Positions 53,646 to 63,063 of a stretch of DNA of 64,000 nucleotides are shown piece after piece. The notes beneath the pieces are model-generated. The model searched no databases and was not told where the DNA came from. It saw nothing but the letters and a program-made list of their open reading frames with translations. How positions within the stretch are numbered: position 1 is the stretch's first letter; every line of letters starts with the position of its first letter. The position numbers and the translations under genes are program-made. Source of the DNA: Carboxylicivirga agarovorans (GTDB taxonomy: Bacteria; Bacteroidota; Bacteroidia; Bacteroidales; Marinilabiliaceae); assembly GCF_050589845.1 (NCBI RefSeq), contig NZ_JBNGPA010000006.1, forward strand, positions 62,001 to 126,000, written 5' to 3'.

Positions 53646-54377
53646 ATGATCAAACGCTATCTAATATACGAATACCAGCTTTTGGCCAGCCGGCGAACAC
53701 TCATTCCGCTACTGGTTCTTGCGTTAATACTATTGTTATCGTCATTTTTATCCCTCTGGACAGGAAACAATGACCATCTGACGGGCAATGAATTAGCCAG
53801 GTATTTGGCCACTAGTTCCATGTCATCCACTTTACCGGCACTATTCTTTGCCATGTGGCTTATACAAATGGTCTCTCACCTTGTAACATCGGGTTATTAC
53901 AGTAGCTTGCTGTATTTTGGAAGCTCCAGAGCAAAACTGTTTGTCTACTGCCAGTTTCAGCTTGTGGTTTACTTGCTACTGTTTCTGTTCATCAGTTATA
54001 TTGTTAATTCATGTGCGGGCATTTTCTTTGGCGTCTTTCCCTGGCAGCTACTCTTTGAACTTAAGCTCAACAGCTTGTTGTCATACACATTATTTTTGTA
54101 TGCCATTGGTAATGCAGGTCTGCTTATAGGTCTTTATAAACCCACGCATTTAATTGTACTGCCTTTCTTCTTTTACTGGCTGATGGAATCATGGCTGGTA
54201 AGCTACCTTGTCCGCAAATTTGAGACGGATTATATTCGCGCATTGCCATTGTCCAGCTTTAAAGCAATAATAAGCAATGCGGTTTTAAGCCCCTATATGA
54301 TGTTTATTGTGAGTCTGTATATCTCGGTATTATTATTCCTCACTCAACGCATCATCCTAAGCAAGAACTTCCGATAA
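53646..54377 (+). CDS. ABC-2-like membrane permease
   Basis: A 243-residue inner-membrane protein with about six hydrophobic helices (LIPLLVLALILLLSSFLSL, YLLLFLFISYIVNSCAGIFF, LIVLPFFFYWLMESWLVSYL, MMFIVSLYISVLLFL). No sequence motif identifies a named permease family; its position right after the ATPase gene and its size identify it as the partner. It has no periplasmic domain. The transported molecule cannot be deduced. Confidence 0.75.
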   Translation: MIKRYLIYEYQLLASRRTLIPLLVLALILLLSSFLSLWTGNNDHLTGNELARYLATSSMSSTLPALFFAMWLIQMVSHLVTSGYYSSLLYFGSSRAKLFVYCQFQLVVYLLLFLFISYIVNSCAGIFFGVFPWQLLFELKLNSLLSYTLFLYAIGNAGLLIGLYKPTHLIVLPFFFYWLMESWLVSYLVRKFETDYIRALPLSSFKAIISNAVLSPYMMFIVSLYISVLLFLTQRIILSKNFR

Positions 54378-54393
54378 TATAGCACCTTATACA

Positions 54394-54951
54394 ATGACTA
54401 AAAAAGCCCCATTCATAATTTCCATCATATTCATCCTGGTATTGATCAGCAACAATGCCATTTCCCGATGGGAACAAACGGCAGTATTCCGCAAATACCA
54501 TAACATTGATGAACCAATCCGCAAAATATTACAGCAAGATGATTTTCTGGCTGATGAAAGTAATAATAGAATATTTGTCATCAACCTATGGGCCACCTGG
54601 TGTCAGCCATGTGCCAGAGAAATACCACACTTAAACAAGCTTGTGGACCAATATGAAGAAGACGGTGTTTTGTTTTTAGCCATCAACAGTGAGAAAGAAA
54701 AAGATGTCATTGAATGGCTAGACCTTCAGAAAAATGATTTCATCTATTTTCATTTACATGATCACCCCGATTTAACCAATTACCTTTTTCAACTTAATCC
54801 CGACCAACAATACAAAGCCGGTCTGAAACCTCAGCACCTGCCAACCAACCTCATTATAAAGAATGGTGAAATACTCTATTACCAAACAGGCTTTAGCGAA
54901 GAAAATATTCAAGCTTTGGAACTGGCAATTAAAGATTGCATCAAAAAGTGA
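54394..54951 (+). CDS. TlpA-like thioredoxin-fold protein
   Basis: A 185-residue envelope protein with an N-terminal membrane anchor (~5-22, FIISIIFILVLISNNAI). The thioredoxin fold holds the active site WATWCQPCAREIPHL (Cys-x2-Cys), then GVLFLAINSEKEKDV and LPTNLIIKNGEILYYQTGF, which has the cis-Pro. TlpA/ResA-type proteins reduce or exchange disulfides in the periplasm. It is the last gene of the ECF operon, so its client may be the exported cargo or the STN proteins. Seventeen bases after the permease. Confidence 0.88.
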   Translation: MTKKAPFIISIIFILVLISNNAISRWEQTAVFRKYHNIDEPIRKILQQDDFLADESNNRIFVINLWATWCQPCAREIPHLNKLVDQYEEDGVLFLAINSEKEKDVIEWLDLQKNDFIYFHLHDHPDLTNYLFQLNPDQQYKAGLKPQHLPTNLIIKNGEILYYQTGFSEENIQALELAIKDCIKK

Positions 54952-55326
54952 GTTCTGTTATTCAATTTAATGTTATAAATCATGATTTTAATAATTTTAG
55001 GTACTATATGCGCTGAAATAATTTGAATTTATTACATTGCACTTCCCAATGTCAAAATGCCTAATGATCAAACAGGAAGTACATACCTTCATTTTGAAAC
55101 AGTGCCATAATAACTACAGGCGCTGCATTATGCATTTTTCGTTTTCATCATTAGCCCTGATCAGCTTGTATGGCCGCTTTGGCACAGGTTTATTTGAGTG
55201 CTGGATTTCCTGATATTATTTTTTCTACCTGATTATTCTTAATGGCATTCTGCCATTATCATATTCGCGTGTACTCTTGTACATGTAACTCAACAAGCTA
55301 AACTGTTTATAAGTAAATCAAATTCA
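54952..55326. other. 375-base intergenic region with no recognised gene
   Basis: Between the ECF operon and the peptidase cluster. I see only a small palindrome AATGGCA-TTC-TGCCATT (55241-55257). No clear terminator, TAnnTTTG promoter or ORF is found. Confidence 0.5.
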
Positions 55327-57591
55327 ATGAAGAAGTTAATTATTCTTTTCTGTGTTACATGCTTTCTGGCGCCGGCAATAAGCCAGATAAGCATTGACAC
55401 AACAGACTATCAGCGAGCCGAAGAATTTATTTCGTCGAACATTACTAAAAAGTACTACCGCTCATGGGTTAATCCTCATTGGGTAAAAGATGCTTCGTTC
55501 TTTTGGTATTCGGTCAACACAAAAAAAGGAACCGAATACATTAAGTGCGAGACTAATAACGGCCATAAAAATCCCTTATTCGATCAGGAAAAACTGGCAG
55601 CACTACTGTCAAAAGAACTTGATAAAGAAATAAAACCCTATGATCTGCCAATTGCATCCTTAGAAATGAACAAGGATGGTAAGGTATTGACATTCAAAAC
55701 TCATCAACAATGGTATAAATACAATGTAGCCGATAACTCACTAAAAATATTTGATAAACCTCAGAAACAGAAGTTATCATCAGCCTCGCCTGACAAAAGC
55801 CGGCATGCAGTTGTACACAATTACAATATATGGCTGAAAACAGGTGAGGACTCTGTACAAATGACTTCAGATGGCACCCCAAGATATGGCTATGGTGTTT
55901 CTCCATCCTGGTATTCGACCAAAAACATTGAATTGGAAAGCGATCATCCCCTGGAACTGGATATAAACTGGAGCCCCGATGGCAAATACATAATAGCCGG
56001 CAAATATGATCGCAGGCAAGCCAGAAACCTGTATTTGTATAAAGTACTACCTGATGAAGGCCACCGCGCTGAAGTCCGGGAATATGAACGTCCCATTGCC
56101 GGTGATAGTATAGTACCAACGGTAGAATATGTTCTGATCGATGTTGAGCAAAAAACAGTCAAGCAACTGGATATACCCGCCAAAGCAACATTTCTGGCCT
56201 ATGGCTTCGATTGGACAAACGATGGTTCTAAAGCTTACCAGGTAAGCTATGTGAGAGGCTACAAATCTGTTGAAATATTTGAACTGACAGCACAAACCGG
56301 CAAAGTAAGAACTGTTTTCACTGAAAGTGCCAATACATATGTTGACCCGAATACAAGCGATTTGCGCATTCTGAATAAAGAAAAGCAACTATTATGGTTA
56401 TCAGAGCGTGATGGCTGGCAACACATCTATCGTATTGATCAGGTAAGTGGTAAAGTCATCAACCAGGTAACTAAAGGTGATTTTGTTGTACGTGGCATTC
56501 AGCATGTTGATGAAAAAGGAAAGCGTATCTATTTCACAGCTGGTGGTAAGGAAGATGGCCTTGATCCTTATTATCCACTGCTATATTCTGTTAGATTTGA
56601 TGGTTCAGGCCTGAAGCAATTAACATCAGAACCAGCCTCCCATACCTTGTTCTTTAATGAAAACGGCCGGTTCTTTGTCGATAATTATTCAACAGTGCAG
56701 GAGCCAAATGTCGCCTTGCTCCGACGAAGTAAGGACGGGCGTATCATTGCCAAACTTGAAACAGGTGACATTTCTGAAATTCTGGCCATGGGCTGGCAAA
56801 AACCCGAACCCTTTAAAGTAAAAGGACGCGATGGCCAAACAGATATTTATGGCGTTCTGTTTAAACCATACAACTTTAATCCTGATAAGAAATACCCGGT
56901 TATTGAAGGCACATACAGCGGTCCGCAAACCATTCGTGCTCCAAAAACCTTTTACCGTGGTTTGTCTAATGATGATACCCCTCTAACGCAACTGGGTTTT
57001 GTGTTGGTAAATATTGATGGAATGGGTTCTGCATTCCGCTCAAAAGCCTTCCACGATGTTTCATACCGAAACCTTGGAGATATTGGTGGACCGGATAAAA
57101 TAACCGCCATCAAAACATTGGCTGAAAAATACCCATGGATAGATATGAACCGTGTTGGAATATTTGGTCATTCTGCCGGAGGATATGATGCAGCAAGGGC
57201 ACTATTGGCTTATCCTGAGTTTTATAAGGTAGGCGTGGCCACCGCCGGAAACCACGACCACCGATCAGCTAAAGCCTGGTGGCCCGAGCTGTACATGGGC
57301 TACCCGGCAGGCAGCAATTACGATGAACAAAGCAATTATACTCATGCTAAAAACCTGCAGGGACATTTGATGCTTGTGCATGGTGATCAGGATCAGAATG
57401 TGAACCCGACAGCATCCATGCGGTTAGCGGCTGAACTGATTAAAGCAAACAAAGACTTTGAACTATTGCTAATCCCCAATAAAGATCACGGTCAGGTATA
57501 CTACGACAAATACATGATTCGCAAGCGCTGGGATTTCTTTGTGAAGCATTTGCATGGTATTGACCCACCCAAGAATTATAAGATAAAATAA
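55327..57591 (+). CDS. Dipeptidyl peptidase IV-type prolyl peptidase (S9)
   Basis: A 754-residue exported serine peptidase (signal peptide to about AISQ). An N-terminal beta-propeller (~30-500) carries repeated WSPDGKYI- and LLWLSERDGWQHIY-type blades; the C-terminal alpha/beta-hydrolase domain has nucleophile Ser616 in GHSAGGYDA, Asp in VHGDQDQNVNP and His in NKDHGQVYY. S9B enzymes cleave dipeptides after Pro or Ala at position two of peptides. It heads a group with Xaa-Pro peptidase and hydroxyproline enzymes, supporting a role in degrading proline-rich peptides. Next gene begins 44 bases on. Confidence 0.92.
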   Translation: MKKLIILFCVTCFLAPAISQISIDTTDYQRAEEFISSNITKKYYRSWVNPHWVKDASFFWYSVNTKKGTEYIKCETNNGHKNPLFDQEKLAALLSKELDKEIKPYDLPIASLEMNKDGKVLTFKTHQQWYKYNVADNSLKIFDKPQKQKLSSASPDKSRHAVVHNYNIWLKTGEDSVQMTSDGTPRYGYGVSPSWYSTKNIELESDHPLELDINWSPDGKYIIAGKYDRRQARNLYLYKVLPDEGHRAEVREYERPIAGDSIVPTVEYVLIDVEQKTVKQLDIPAKATFLAYGFDWTNDGSKAYQVSYVRGYKSVEIFELTAQTGKVRTVFTESANTYVDPNTSDLRILNKEKQLLWLSERDGWQHIYRIDQVSGKVINQVTKGDFVVRGIQHVDEKGKRIYFTAGGKEDGLDPYYPLLYSVRFDGSGLKQLTSEPASHTLFFNENGRFFVDNYSTVQEPNVALLRRSKDGRIIAKLETGDISEILAMGWQKPEPFKVKGRDGQTDIYGVLFKPYNFNPDKKYPVIEGTYSGPQTIRAPKTFYRGLSNDDTPLTQLGFVLVNIDGMGSAFRSKAFHDVSYRNLGDIGGPDKITAIKTLAEKYPWIDMNRVGIFGHSAGGYDAARALLAYPEFYKVGVATAGNHDHRSAKAWWPELYMGYPAGSNYDEQSNYTHAKNLQGHLMLVHGDQDQNVNPTASMRLAAELIKANKDFELLLIPNKDHGQVYYDKYMIRKRWDFFVKHLHGIDPPKNYKIK

Positions 57592-57635
57592 TTATCCTGC
57601 TGAATATAAATTACTAATATTAAACCCCATTACAT

Positions 57636-59027
57636 ATGTTTTCAAAAGACACTTATATTAAACGCCGTCAACAGCTGGCAAATGATGTTGACAAAGGCTT
57701 GTTATTATTTATCGGAAACACAGAAAGCCCGATGAATTATGCCGATAATACGTATCGCTTCCGTCAGGATAGCAGTTTCTTATATTTCTTTGGTTTAAAT
57801 CATCCTGACCTGGTAGGTATAGTTGATGCCGAAAGCGGAGAAGCAGCCATTTATGGTGATGATTACACGATTGATCATATTGTCTGGATGGGCAACCAGC
57901 CTACCATTGCCGAGCGTTCGCTAAGCTGTGGTGTTAATAAAACGGGCACTACAGCCGACCTTGTGGCAACTCTCGCTAAGGCAAGATCAAATGGCCGCCC
58001 TATCCATTTCTTACCTGTTTACCGTGGCGAAAGTAAAATAAAACTACTGGAATGGCTTAATATCCAGCCATCTGAAATAAAAGAAAAAGCTTCACTGGAG
58101 TTGGTACATGCAGTTATTAAGCAGCGCAATTATAAAAGCGATGAAGAGATAGTTGAAATAGAAAAAGCGGTTAACACAACAGTTGAGATGCATTTGGCTG
58201 CCATGCGCATGGCACGTCCCGGTATGACAGAGGCACAGATTGCTGCCGAAGTAGAAAAGGTAGCCCTGGCTGAAAATGGTGGTATCTCCTTCCCTGTCAT
58301 AGCAACCATTAACGGACAGACACTTCACAACCACTATCATGGTAATACTTTGGAGAGTGGTCAATTGTTTTTGCTTGACGCAGGAGCTGAAACATCAATG
58401 GGCTATGCCGGAGACATGTCAAGTACCTTCCCTGTAGGTAAAACATTTACATCACGACAAAAAGACATTTACCAGGTAGCTTTAAATTCTCACGAAAAAG
58501 CAATATCGATGCTAAAGCCTGGAGTGGCTTTTAAGGAGATATACCTGGAGTCGGCTCGCGAAGTATTGCGCGGCATGAAAGACCTTGGGTTTGTTAAAGG
58601 CAATATTGATGATGCCGTTACAAATGGTGCTCATGCCATGTTTTTCCCTTGCGGATTGGGGCACATGATGGGGCTTGATGTCCATGACATGGAAGACCTT
58701 GGTGAGCAATATGTTGGATATGACAATGAAGCAAAAAGCACACAATTCGGAATGAAATCTTTACGCCTTGGTCGTAAACTGGAACCGGGCTTTGTACTTA
58801 CCATTGAGCCTGGTATTTACTTTATTCCTCAGCTTATTGACAAATGGAAATCTGAAAAACATTTGACAGAGTTCTTAAATTTCGATAAACTTGAAGAATA
58901 CAAAGATTTTGGTGGCTGTCGGAATGAAGAGGATTTCTTAATAACAGAAAATGGTTATCGTTTATTGGGTAAACCGCTTCCAAAAACCATCGAAGATATT
59001 GAACAAGAACGCTTAAAAGCATTTTAA
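57636..59027 (+). CDS. pepP: Xaa-Pro aminopeptidase (M24B)
   Basis: A 463-residue metallopeptidase removing N-terminal residues from X-Pro peptides. N-terminal creatinase-like domain (~1-160) and pita-bread domain with all five metal ligands: Asp in LLDAGAE, Asp in AGDMSSTFP, His in GLGHMMGLDVHDM, Glu in TIEPGIYF and Glu in CRNEEDFLI. No signal peptide, so cytoplasmic. It continues the work of the upstream DPP4-type enzyme on imported peptides. It precedes the OCD-family gene by nine bases. Confidence 0.92.
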   Translation: MFSKDTYIKRRQQLANDVDKGLLLFIGNTESPMNYADNTYRFRQDSSFLYFFGLNHPDLVGIVDAESGEAAIYGDDYTIDHIVWMGNQPTIAERSLSCGVNKTGTTADLVATLAKARSNGRPIHFLPVYRGESKIKLLEWLNIQPSEIKEKASLELVHAVIKQRNYKSDEEIVEIEKAVNTTVEMHLAAMRMARPGMTEAQIAAEVEKVALAENGGISFPVIATINGQTLHNHYHGNTLESGQLFLLDAGAETSMGYAGDMSSTFPVGKTFTSRQKDIYQVALNSHEKAISMLKPGVAFKEIYLESAREVLRGMKDLGFVKGNIDDAVTNGAHAMFFPCGLGHMMGLDVHDMEDLGEQYVGYDNEAKSTQFGMKSLRLGRKLEPGFVLTIEPGIYFIPQLIDKWKSEKHLTEFLNFDKLEEYKDFGGCRNEEDFLITENGYRLLGKPLPKTIEDIEQERLKAF

Positions 59028-59036
59028 CCGGTAATT

Positions 59037-59999
59037 ATGCGAATTTTATCATCACAGGTTATTGATCAAGCTGCCACACCTGCTTTATGGACAGACATTA
59101 TGGAATTAGCCCTGAGATCATCGTTTGACCAGGACTATTTTACACCCAACAGAATGCATGTGGATATTAATGACAACACTTTGTTATTAATGCCATCTGT
59201 TGGACCTGATATGTTTGCAACAAAGCTGGTTTCTGTATTTCCTGAAAATGTAAAAAAAGGAAAAGCAGCCATTAACGGAACTGTTGTTCTAAACGATGGC
59301 GCAACAGGAGAATCATTAGCACTGCTTAATGGAGCAAAGTTAACAGCTATGCGAACTGCTGCTGTAGCCTGTGTTGGTATTCGTCATTTATCAGATCCTT
59401 TAGCAACTACACTGGGCATTATCGGAGGTGGAGCACAAGGGCGTCACATCGCATGGCTGGCCAGTCATGAGCGTGACCTGGAACGGGTATATGTATATGA
59501 TCGTTCGCCTCAAACCATCAATGATTTTATCAATTTCATGACCGATAAGTGCCCTGATGTGGATGTTGCTCTTTGCGAAGATGCACAACAGGTGGTGGTT
59601 AACAGTGAAATTGTGGCAACAGCAACAACATCTGTTGAACCTGTCATTCCTAACCTCGAAGATCTGATCCTTGGAAAATGCTTTATCAGTGTTGGTTCCT
59701 ACAAACCGGAAATGAGAGAATTGCCCGAATCAATTTTCAGACTGATTGACAGTGTATGGATTGATGCAGAACATGGCATAAGCGAAAGCGGTGACCTCAT
59801 CTATCCTCTGGAGAATGAATTGGTGAAACCCGAACAGGTAAAGCATATTGCGGAGCTTATTGAACAGCCAAACAACCTGGGATTCAGAGAAACACGCCTG
59901 TTTAAAACTGTTGGTCAGGGCATCTTCGATCTATTTGCAGCAAAGCTTGTTTATGAAAAAGCCTGCGAGAATAACTTAGGACATGAAGTGGAGGTTTAA
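59037..59999 (+). CDS. Ornithine cyclodeaminase/mu-crystallin family reductase
   Basis: A 320-residue NAD(P)-binding protein. It has LNGAKLTAMRTAAVACVGIRHL, the Rossmann GIIGGGAQGRHIAWLA, and the acidic GDLIYPLENELVKP segment. This family includes ornithine cyclodeaminase, alanine dehydrogenase and delta-1-pyrroline-2-carboxylate reductase. Because the next gene is a trans-3-hydroxyproline dehydratase type, the best guess is pyrroline-2-carboxylate reductase, giving L-proline. The family call is firm, the substrate inferred from context. The gene lies nine bases after the Xaa-Pro peptidase. Confidence 0.82.
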   Translation: MRILSSQVIDQAATPALWTDIMELALRSSFDQDYFTPNRMHVDINDNTLLLMPSVGPDMFATKLVSVFPENVKKGKAAINGTVVLNDGATGESLALLNGAKLTAMRTAAVACVGIRHLSDPLATTLGIIGGGAQGRHIAWLASHERDLERVYVYDRSPQTINDFINFMTDKCPDVDVALCEDAQQVVVNSEIVATATTSVEPVIPNLEDLILGKCFISVGSYKPEMRELPESIFRLIDSVWIDAEHGISESGDLIYPLENELVKPEQVKHIAELIEQPNNLGFRETRLFKTVGQGIFDLFAAKLVYEKACENNLGHEVEV

Positions 60000-60179
60000 C
60001 AACACAACCAACGATAAGAGGTTCATTTTCAAACATTAGTAACAGATGACCAGTGATCTATGATCAATAAGAATTAAGCATCCTCTTAAGACTTAATAGT
60101 GATTAAGGTATATCAGTTAAACAGGCTTGACACTTCTGCTTTTCAACTATTAAACAGCTCAACAATTCAACTTACTACA

Positions 60180-61220
60180 ATGATCAATTTAAACAAGTGG
60201 AACTGGACACCTCCAAAGGAGTGGCTCCGAATCCAAACTGTCGATCTGCATACTGGTGGTGAACCTTTGCGTGTGCTATATGGTGGTCTTCCTCATGTAC
60301 CAGGAAAAGATATACTTGAGAAACGCCGTTACTTCAGAGATAATTTAGACCATATAAGAACCGGTACCATGTTCGAACCACGGGGGCATGCAGATATGTA
60401 TGGCGCCCTTATAACAGAGCCGATAACTGAACAGGCTGACTTTGGCACCTTCTTTTTACACAATGAAGGATACAGTACTATGTGCGGCCATGCCATTATT
60501 GCCCTTACCAAATTAGTATTTGATACTGGTATGATTAGGAAGGAGGGTGATGAACCCGAACTGATCATTGACGCACCTCCTGGCCTGATTCGTTCAAAAG
60601 CCTTCCGTAAAAAGGGCATTGTTGAAAAGATATCATTCCTCAATGTACCATCATTTTTACTACTCAGAGACGAGACAATAACGGTAGATGGAATTGGCGA
60701 AGTAACTTTTGATGTGGCCTATGGCGGTGCTTTTTATGCCTTTGTTGATGCCGATAAATTAGGTATTGGCATGGAAGAGAAGAATTACAATCAATTGATT
60801 GATTGGGGACGGCGTATCAAATATGCCGTTATGGAGAAATACGATATCAGGCATCCCTTTGAAGAAGACTTAAGCTTTTTATACGGTACCATTTTCACCG
60901 GGAAACCACAAAATCCTGATCACCACAGCCGCAATGTCTGTATTTTCGCAGAAGGTGAAGTTGATCGCTCATCAACCGGATCAGGCGTGAGTGCGCGGGC
61001 TGCCCTGCACCATGCAAAAGGTGAATTAAAACAAGGTGAACGCATCACCATTGAAAGTATCCTGGGAACGACTATGGATGTGATGGTAACAGAGGAAACA
61101 AGCTATGGACCACACAAGGCTGTTGTGCCCGAAGTGACCGGGACAGCACATTTAACAGGAAAAAATGAGTTCTGGTTCGATCCTGAAGATACTTTAAAGG
61201 AAGGCTTCATTTTCAGGTAG
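60180..61220 (+). CDS. Proline racemase superfamily; probable trans-3-hydroxy-L-proline dehydratase
   Basis: A 346-residue enzyme of the proline racemase superfamily, from the ATG at 60180 (MINLNKWNWTPPKEWLRIQT). The first catalytic residue is Cys102 in MCGHAIIALT. The second active-site position, Cys in racemases and 4-hydroxyproline epimerases (DRSPCGTG), is here Thr266 in DRSSTGSG. The Cys/Thr pair is the mark of trans-3-hydroxy-L-proline dehydratase, which makes pyrroline-2-carboxylate. The neighbouring OCD-family protein could reduce that to proline. The 180-base gap before it holds no recognised element. Confidence 0.85.
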   Translation: MINLNKWNWTPPKEWLRIQTVDLHTGGEPLRVLYGGLPHVPGKDILEKRRYFRDNLDHIRTGTMFEPRGHADMYGALITEPITEQADFGTFFLHNEGYSTMCGHAIIALTKLVFDTGMIRKEGDEPELIIDAPPGLIRSKAFRKKGIVEKISFLNVPSFLLLRDETITVDGIGEVTFDVAYGGAFYAFVDADKLGIGMEEKNYNQLIDWGRRIKYAVMEKYDIRHPFEEDLSFLYGTIFTGKPQNPDHHSRNVCIFAEGEVDRSSTGSGVSARAALHHAKGELKQGERITIESILGTTMDVMVTEETSYGPHKAVVPEVTGTAHLTGKNEFWFDPEDTLKEGFIFR

Positions 61221-61289
61221 GTAAAGATTCAATGACCTATAGATTATTTCAATTGAAATAAGAGAGCCACGACTAGCCATTACGAATTC

Positions 61290-61313
61290 CTGGTTCCTGA
61301 TATCAGGAACCAG
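61290..61313. promoter_or_regulatory. 24-bp perfect palindrome before the C69 peptidase gene
   Basis: The arm CTGGTTCCTGAT is followed directly by its reverse complement. It lies 70 bases after the dehydratase stop and 26 before the C69 ATG. With no T-run and no loop it suits an operator or an mRNA cruciform/hairpin. Confidence 0.55.
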
Positions 61314-61338
61314 TTGCAAGAATATTAAAATCAATACA

Positions 61339-62973
61339 ATGAAAACATTAATATCGACACTTATTCTTATGCTAGGTACATGCAGTCATATTATGGCCTG
61401 CACAGTAATTGCAATAGGAAAAAAAGCCTCTGCCGATGGATCGGTTATCGTATCACACACAGATGCAGGCCCTGATTGTCGCATCAACCTGGTACCTGGT
61501 CAACAATTTAAAGCTGGAGAAAAAGCTCCTGTTCACTGGGGCATGATCGAAACGGGACGCCCGTTGGGTGACTATGGCGAGGTAATTGGTCATATTCCTC
61601 AGGTGGAAAAGACCTATTCCTACTTCCAGACTGCTTATCCACAAATCAACTCAAAACAACTGGCTATTGGCGAGAGTACATTAAGTCAACGACCTGAATT
61701 GATGGTCGACCGTTCTGTGTGTGAGCAGATAATGACGATAGAACAAGCCCAGGCCTTTGCTTTACAGCGTTGCACCAAAGCTCAAGATGCTTTAAAACTT
61801 ATTACCAGTTTACTCGAGACATACGGTTTTCTTCCATCGTGCATTGATGAAAGTGAGTCACTGGTCATTGCTGATACTGACGAAATATGGGTGTTAGAAG
61901 TATTTAGCGTAGGTAACGCCTGGAAAAAAGACAGCGGCAAGCCGGGATGTATCTGGGCGGCACAGCGTGTGCCCGACGATCATGTGATGATCATTCCTAA
62001 CTGGAGCATTATTAAGCAGATAGACATTGAAGACGAAGACAACTTCAGAGCGTCATCAAACTATAAACAGGAAGCCATTGACCGCGGCTGGTACAAGCCA
62101 GAATCAGGCAAACCCTTTATCTGGCAAGAAGCCTACTCTCCTATTCCTCGCGAATGGTCCACGTCTCGCTTCTGGCTGTTTTATGCCACTTTTGCCCCTG
62201 AATATACCAAGTGGCCCGATCGCTTCACTTCATCGGTTTGGGAAGGTGAGAACCAGTATACACAATACATTGAACCACTATCCATTTATCCGTTTTCAGT
62301 TAAACCCCAGAGAAAATTATCTGTACAGGATGTGATGGCATTTCAGCGTTCAACCTTTAAAGGAACAATTTACGACAAAGAAAATGCCCCGGCCTGGTAT
62401 TACCCTGATGAAAAAGGCCAACTAACCAAAAGTGCTTTTGCTACGCCATTTCCAACAAAAGAAATGCGTCGGGTAATGAATATAAACAGCCGCCGAAATG
62501 TGGCACGTGCCAGAGGTGAATACGGAATGGTGGCACAGTTGCGTTCATGGCTGCCCGATGAGATTGGTGGTGTTTACTGGTTTTATGTAGACAATGCTTA
62601 TACCAGTGCCTATGTCCCAATATACACAGGTGTGACTGACGTGGCAGAATGTTACAAAGTATACAATCCTGAATACTATCAGGACAACAGCATTCGCTGG
62701 GCGGTAGATTTTGTTGACAACCTGATGTATCTGCGCTGGCAGGATGCCCACAAAAAGGTGATTGAAAAACGCGACCCAATGGAAGCACGTTTCTTTGCAG
62801 AGCAAAAGTCTGTTGATGAAAAAGCACAGGCATTAATGAATAAAAGCCCGAAAAAGGCAAAGGCCTACCTTACACAGCTTACCATTGACCGGATGAATGA
62901 AGTTCATGAGTTATTTAAAGAGCTGAAGCTGGATTTAATTTCTGAGTTTACCAATAATAAGCAAGGTATATAG
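61339..62973 (+). CDS. C69 family dipeptidase
   Basis: A 544-residue dipeptidase of the N-terminal nucleophile superfamily. The signal peptide ends at MA, exposing Cys21 (CTVIAIGKKASADGSVIVSHTDAG), which would be the new N-terminus and nucleophile. Full-length domain with SVCEQIMTIEQAQAFALQRC, WVLEVFSVGNAWKK and VPDDHVMIIPNWS. It splits dipeptides in the periplasm; last gene of the proline-peptide group. Convergent with the FKBP gene, with a shared hairpin between them. Confidence 0.9.
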   Translation: MKTLISTLILMLGTCSHIMACTVIAIGKKASADGSVIVSHTDAGPDCRINLVPGQQFKAGEKAPVHWGMIETGRPLGDYGEVIGHIPQVEKTYSYFQTAYPQINSKQLAIGESTLSQRPELMVDRSVCEQIMTIEQAQAFALQRCTKAQDALKLITSLLETYGFLPSCIDESESLVIADTDEIWVLEVFSVGNAWKKDSGKPGCIWAAQRVPDDHVMIIPNWSIIKQIDIEDEDNFRASSNYKQEAIDRGWYKPESGKPFIWQEAYSPIPREWSTSRFWLFYATFAPEYTKWPDRFTSSVWEGENQYTQYIEPLSIYPFSVKPQRKLSVQDVMAFQRSTFKGTIYDKENAPAWYYPDEKGQLTKSAFATPFPTKEMRRVMNINSRRNVARARGEYGMVAQLRSWLPDEIGGVYWFYVDNAYTSAYVPIYTGVTDVAECYKVYNPEYYQDNSIRWAVDFVDNLMYLRWQDAHKKVIEKRDPMEARFFAEQKSVDEKAQALMNKSPKKAKAYLTQLTIDRMNEVHELFKELKLDLISEFTNNKQGI

Positions 62974-63008
62974 GTCACCAGTAAGTTATAAACAGTGAAA
63001 GGCTGAAA

Positions 63009-63042
63009 ACAAAAAAGGGATTTGCTTAAATGCAAATCCCTT
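63009..63042. terminator. Terminator between C69 and FKBP genes
   Basis: An 11-bp perfect stem AAGGGATTTGC/GCAAATCCCTT with a 6-base loop. Leftward it ends in six T, serving FKBP; rightward TTTCTT gives weaker termination for the C69 gene. Confidence 0.88.
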
Positions 63043-63063
63043 TCTTCTATCTATTTGTTAGAA

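Noticed and set aside
59037..59999. Ornithine cyclodeaminase (arginine/proline synthesis) label
   Set aside because: Family match is real, but the neighbouring trans-3-hydroxyproline dehydratase-type gene makes pyrroline-2-carboxylate reductase more likely.
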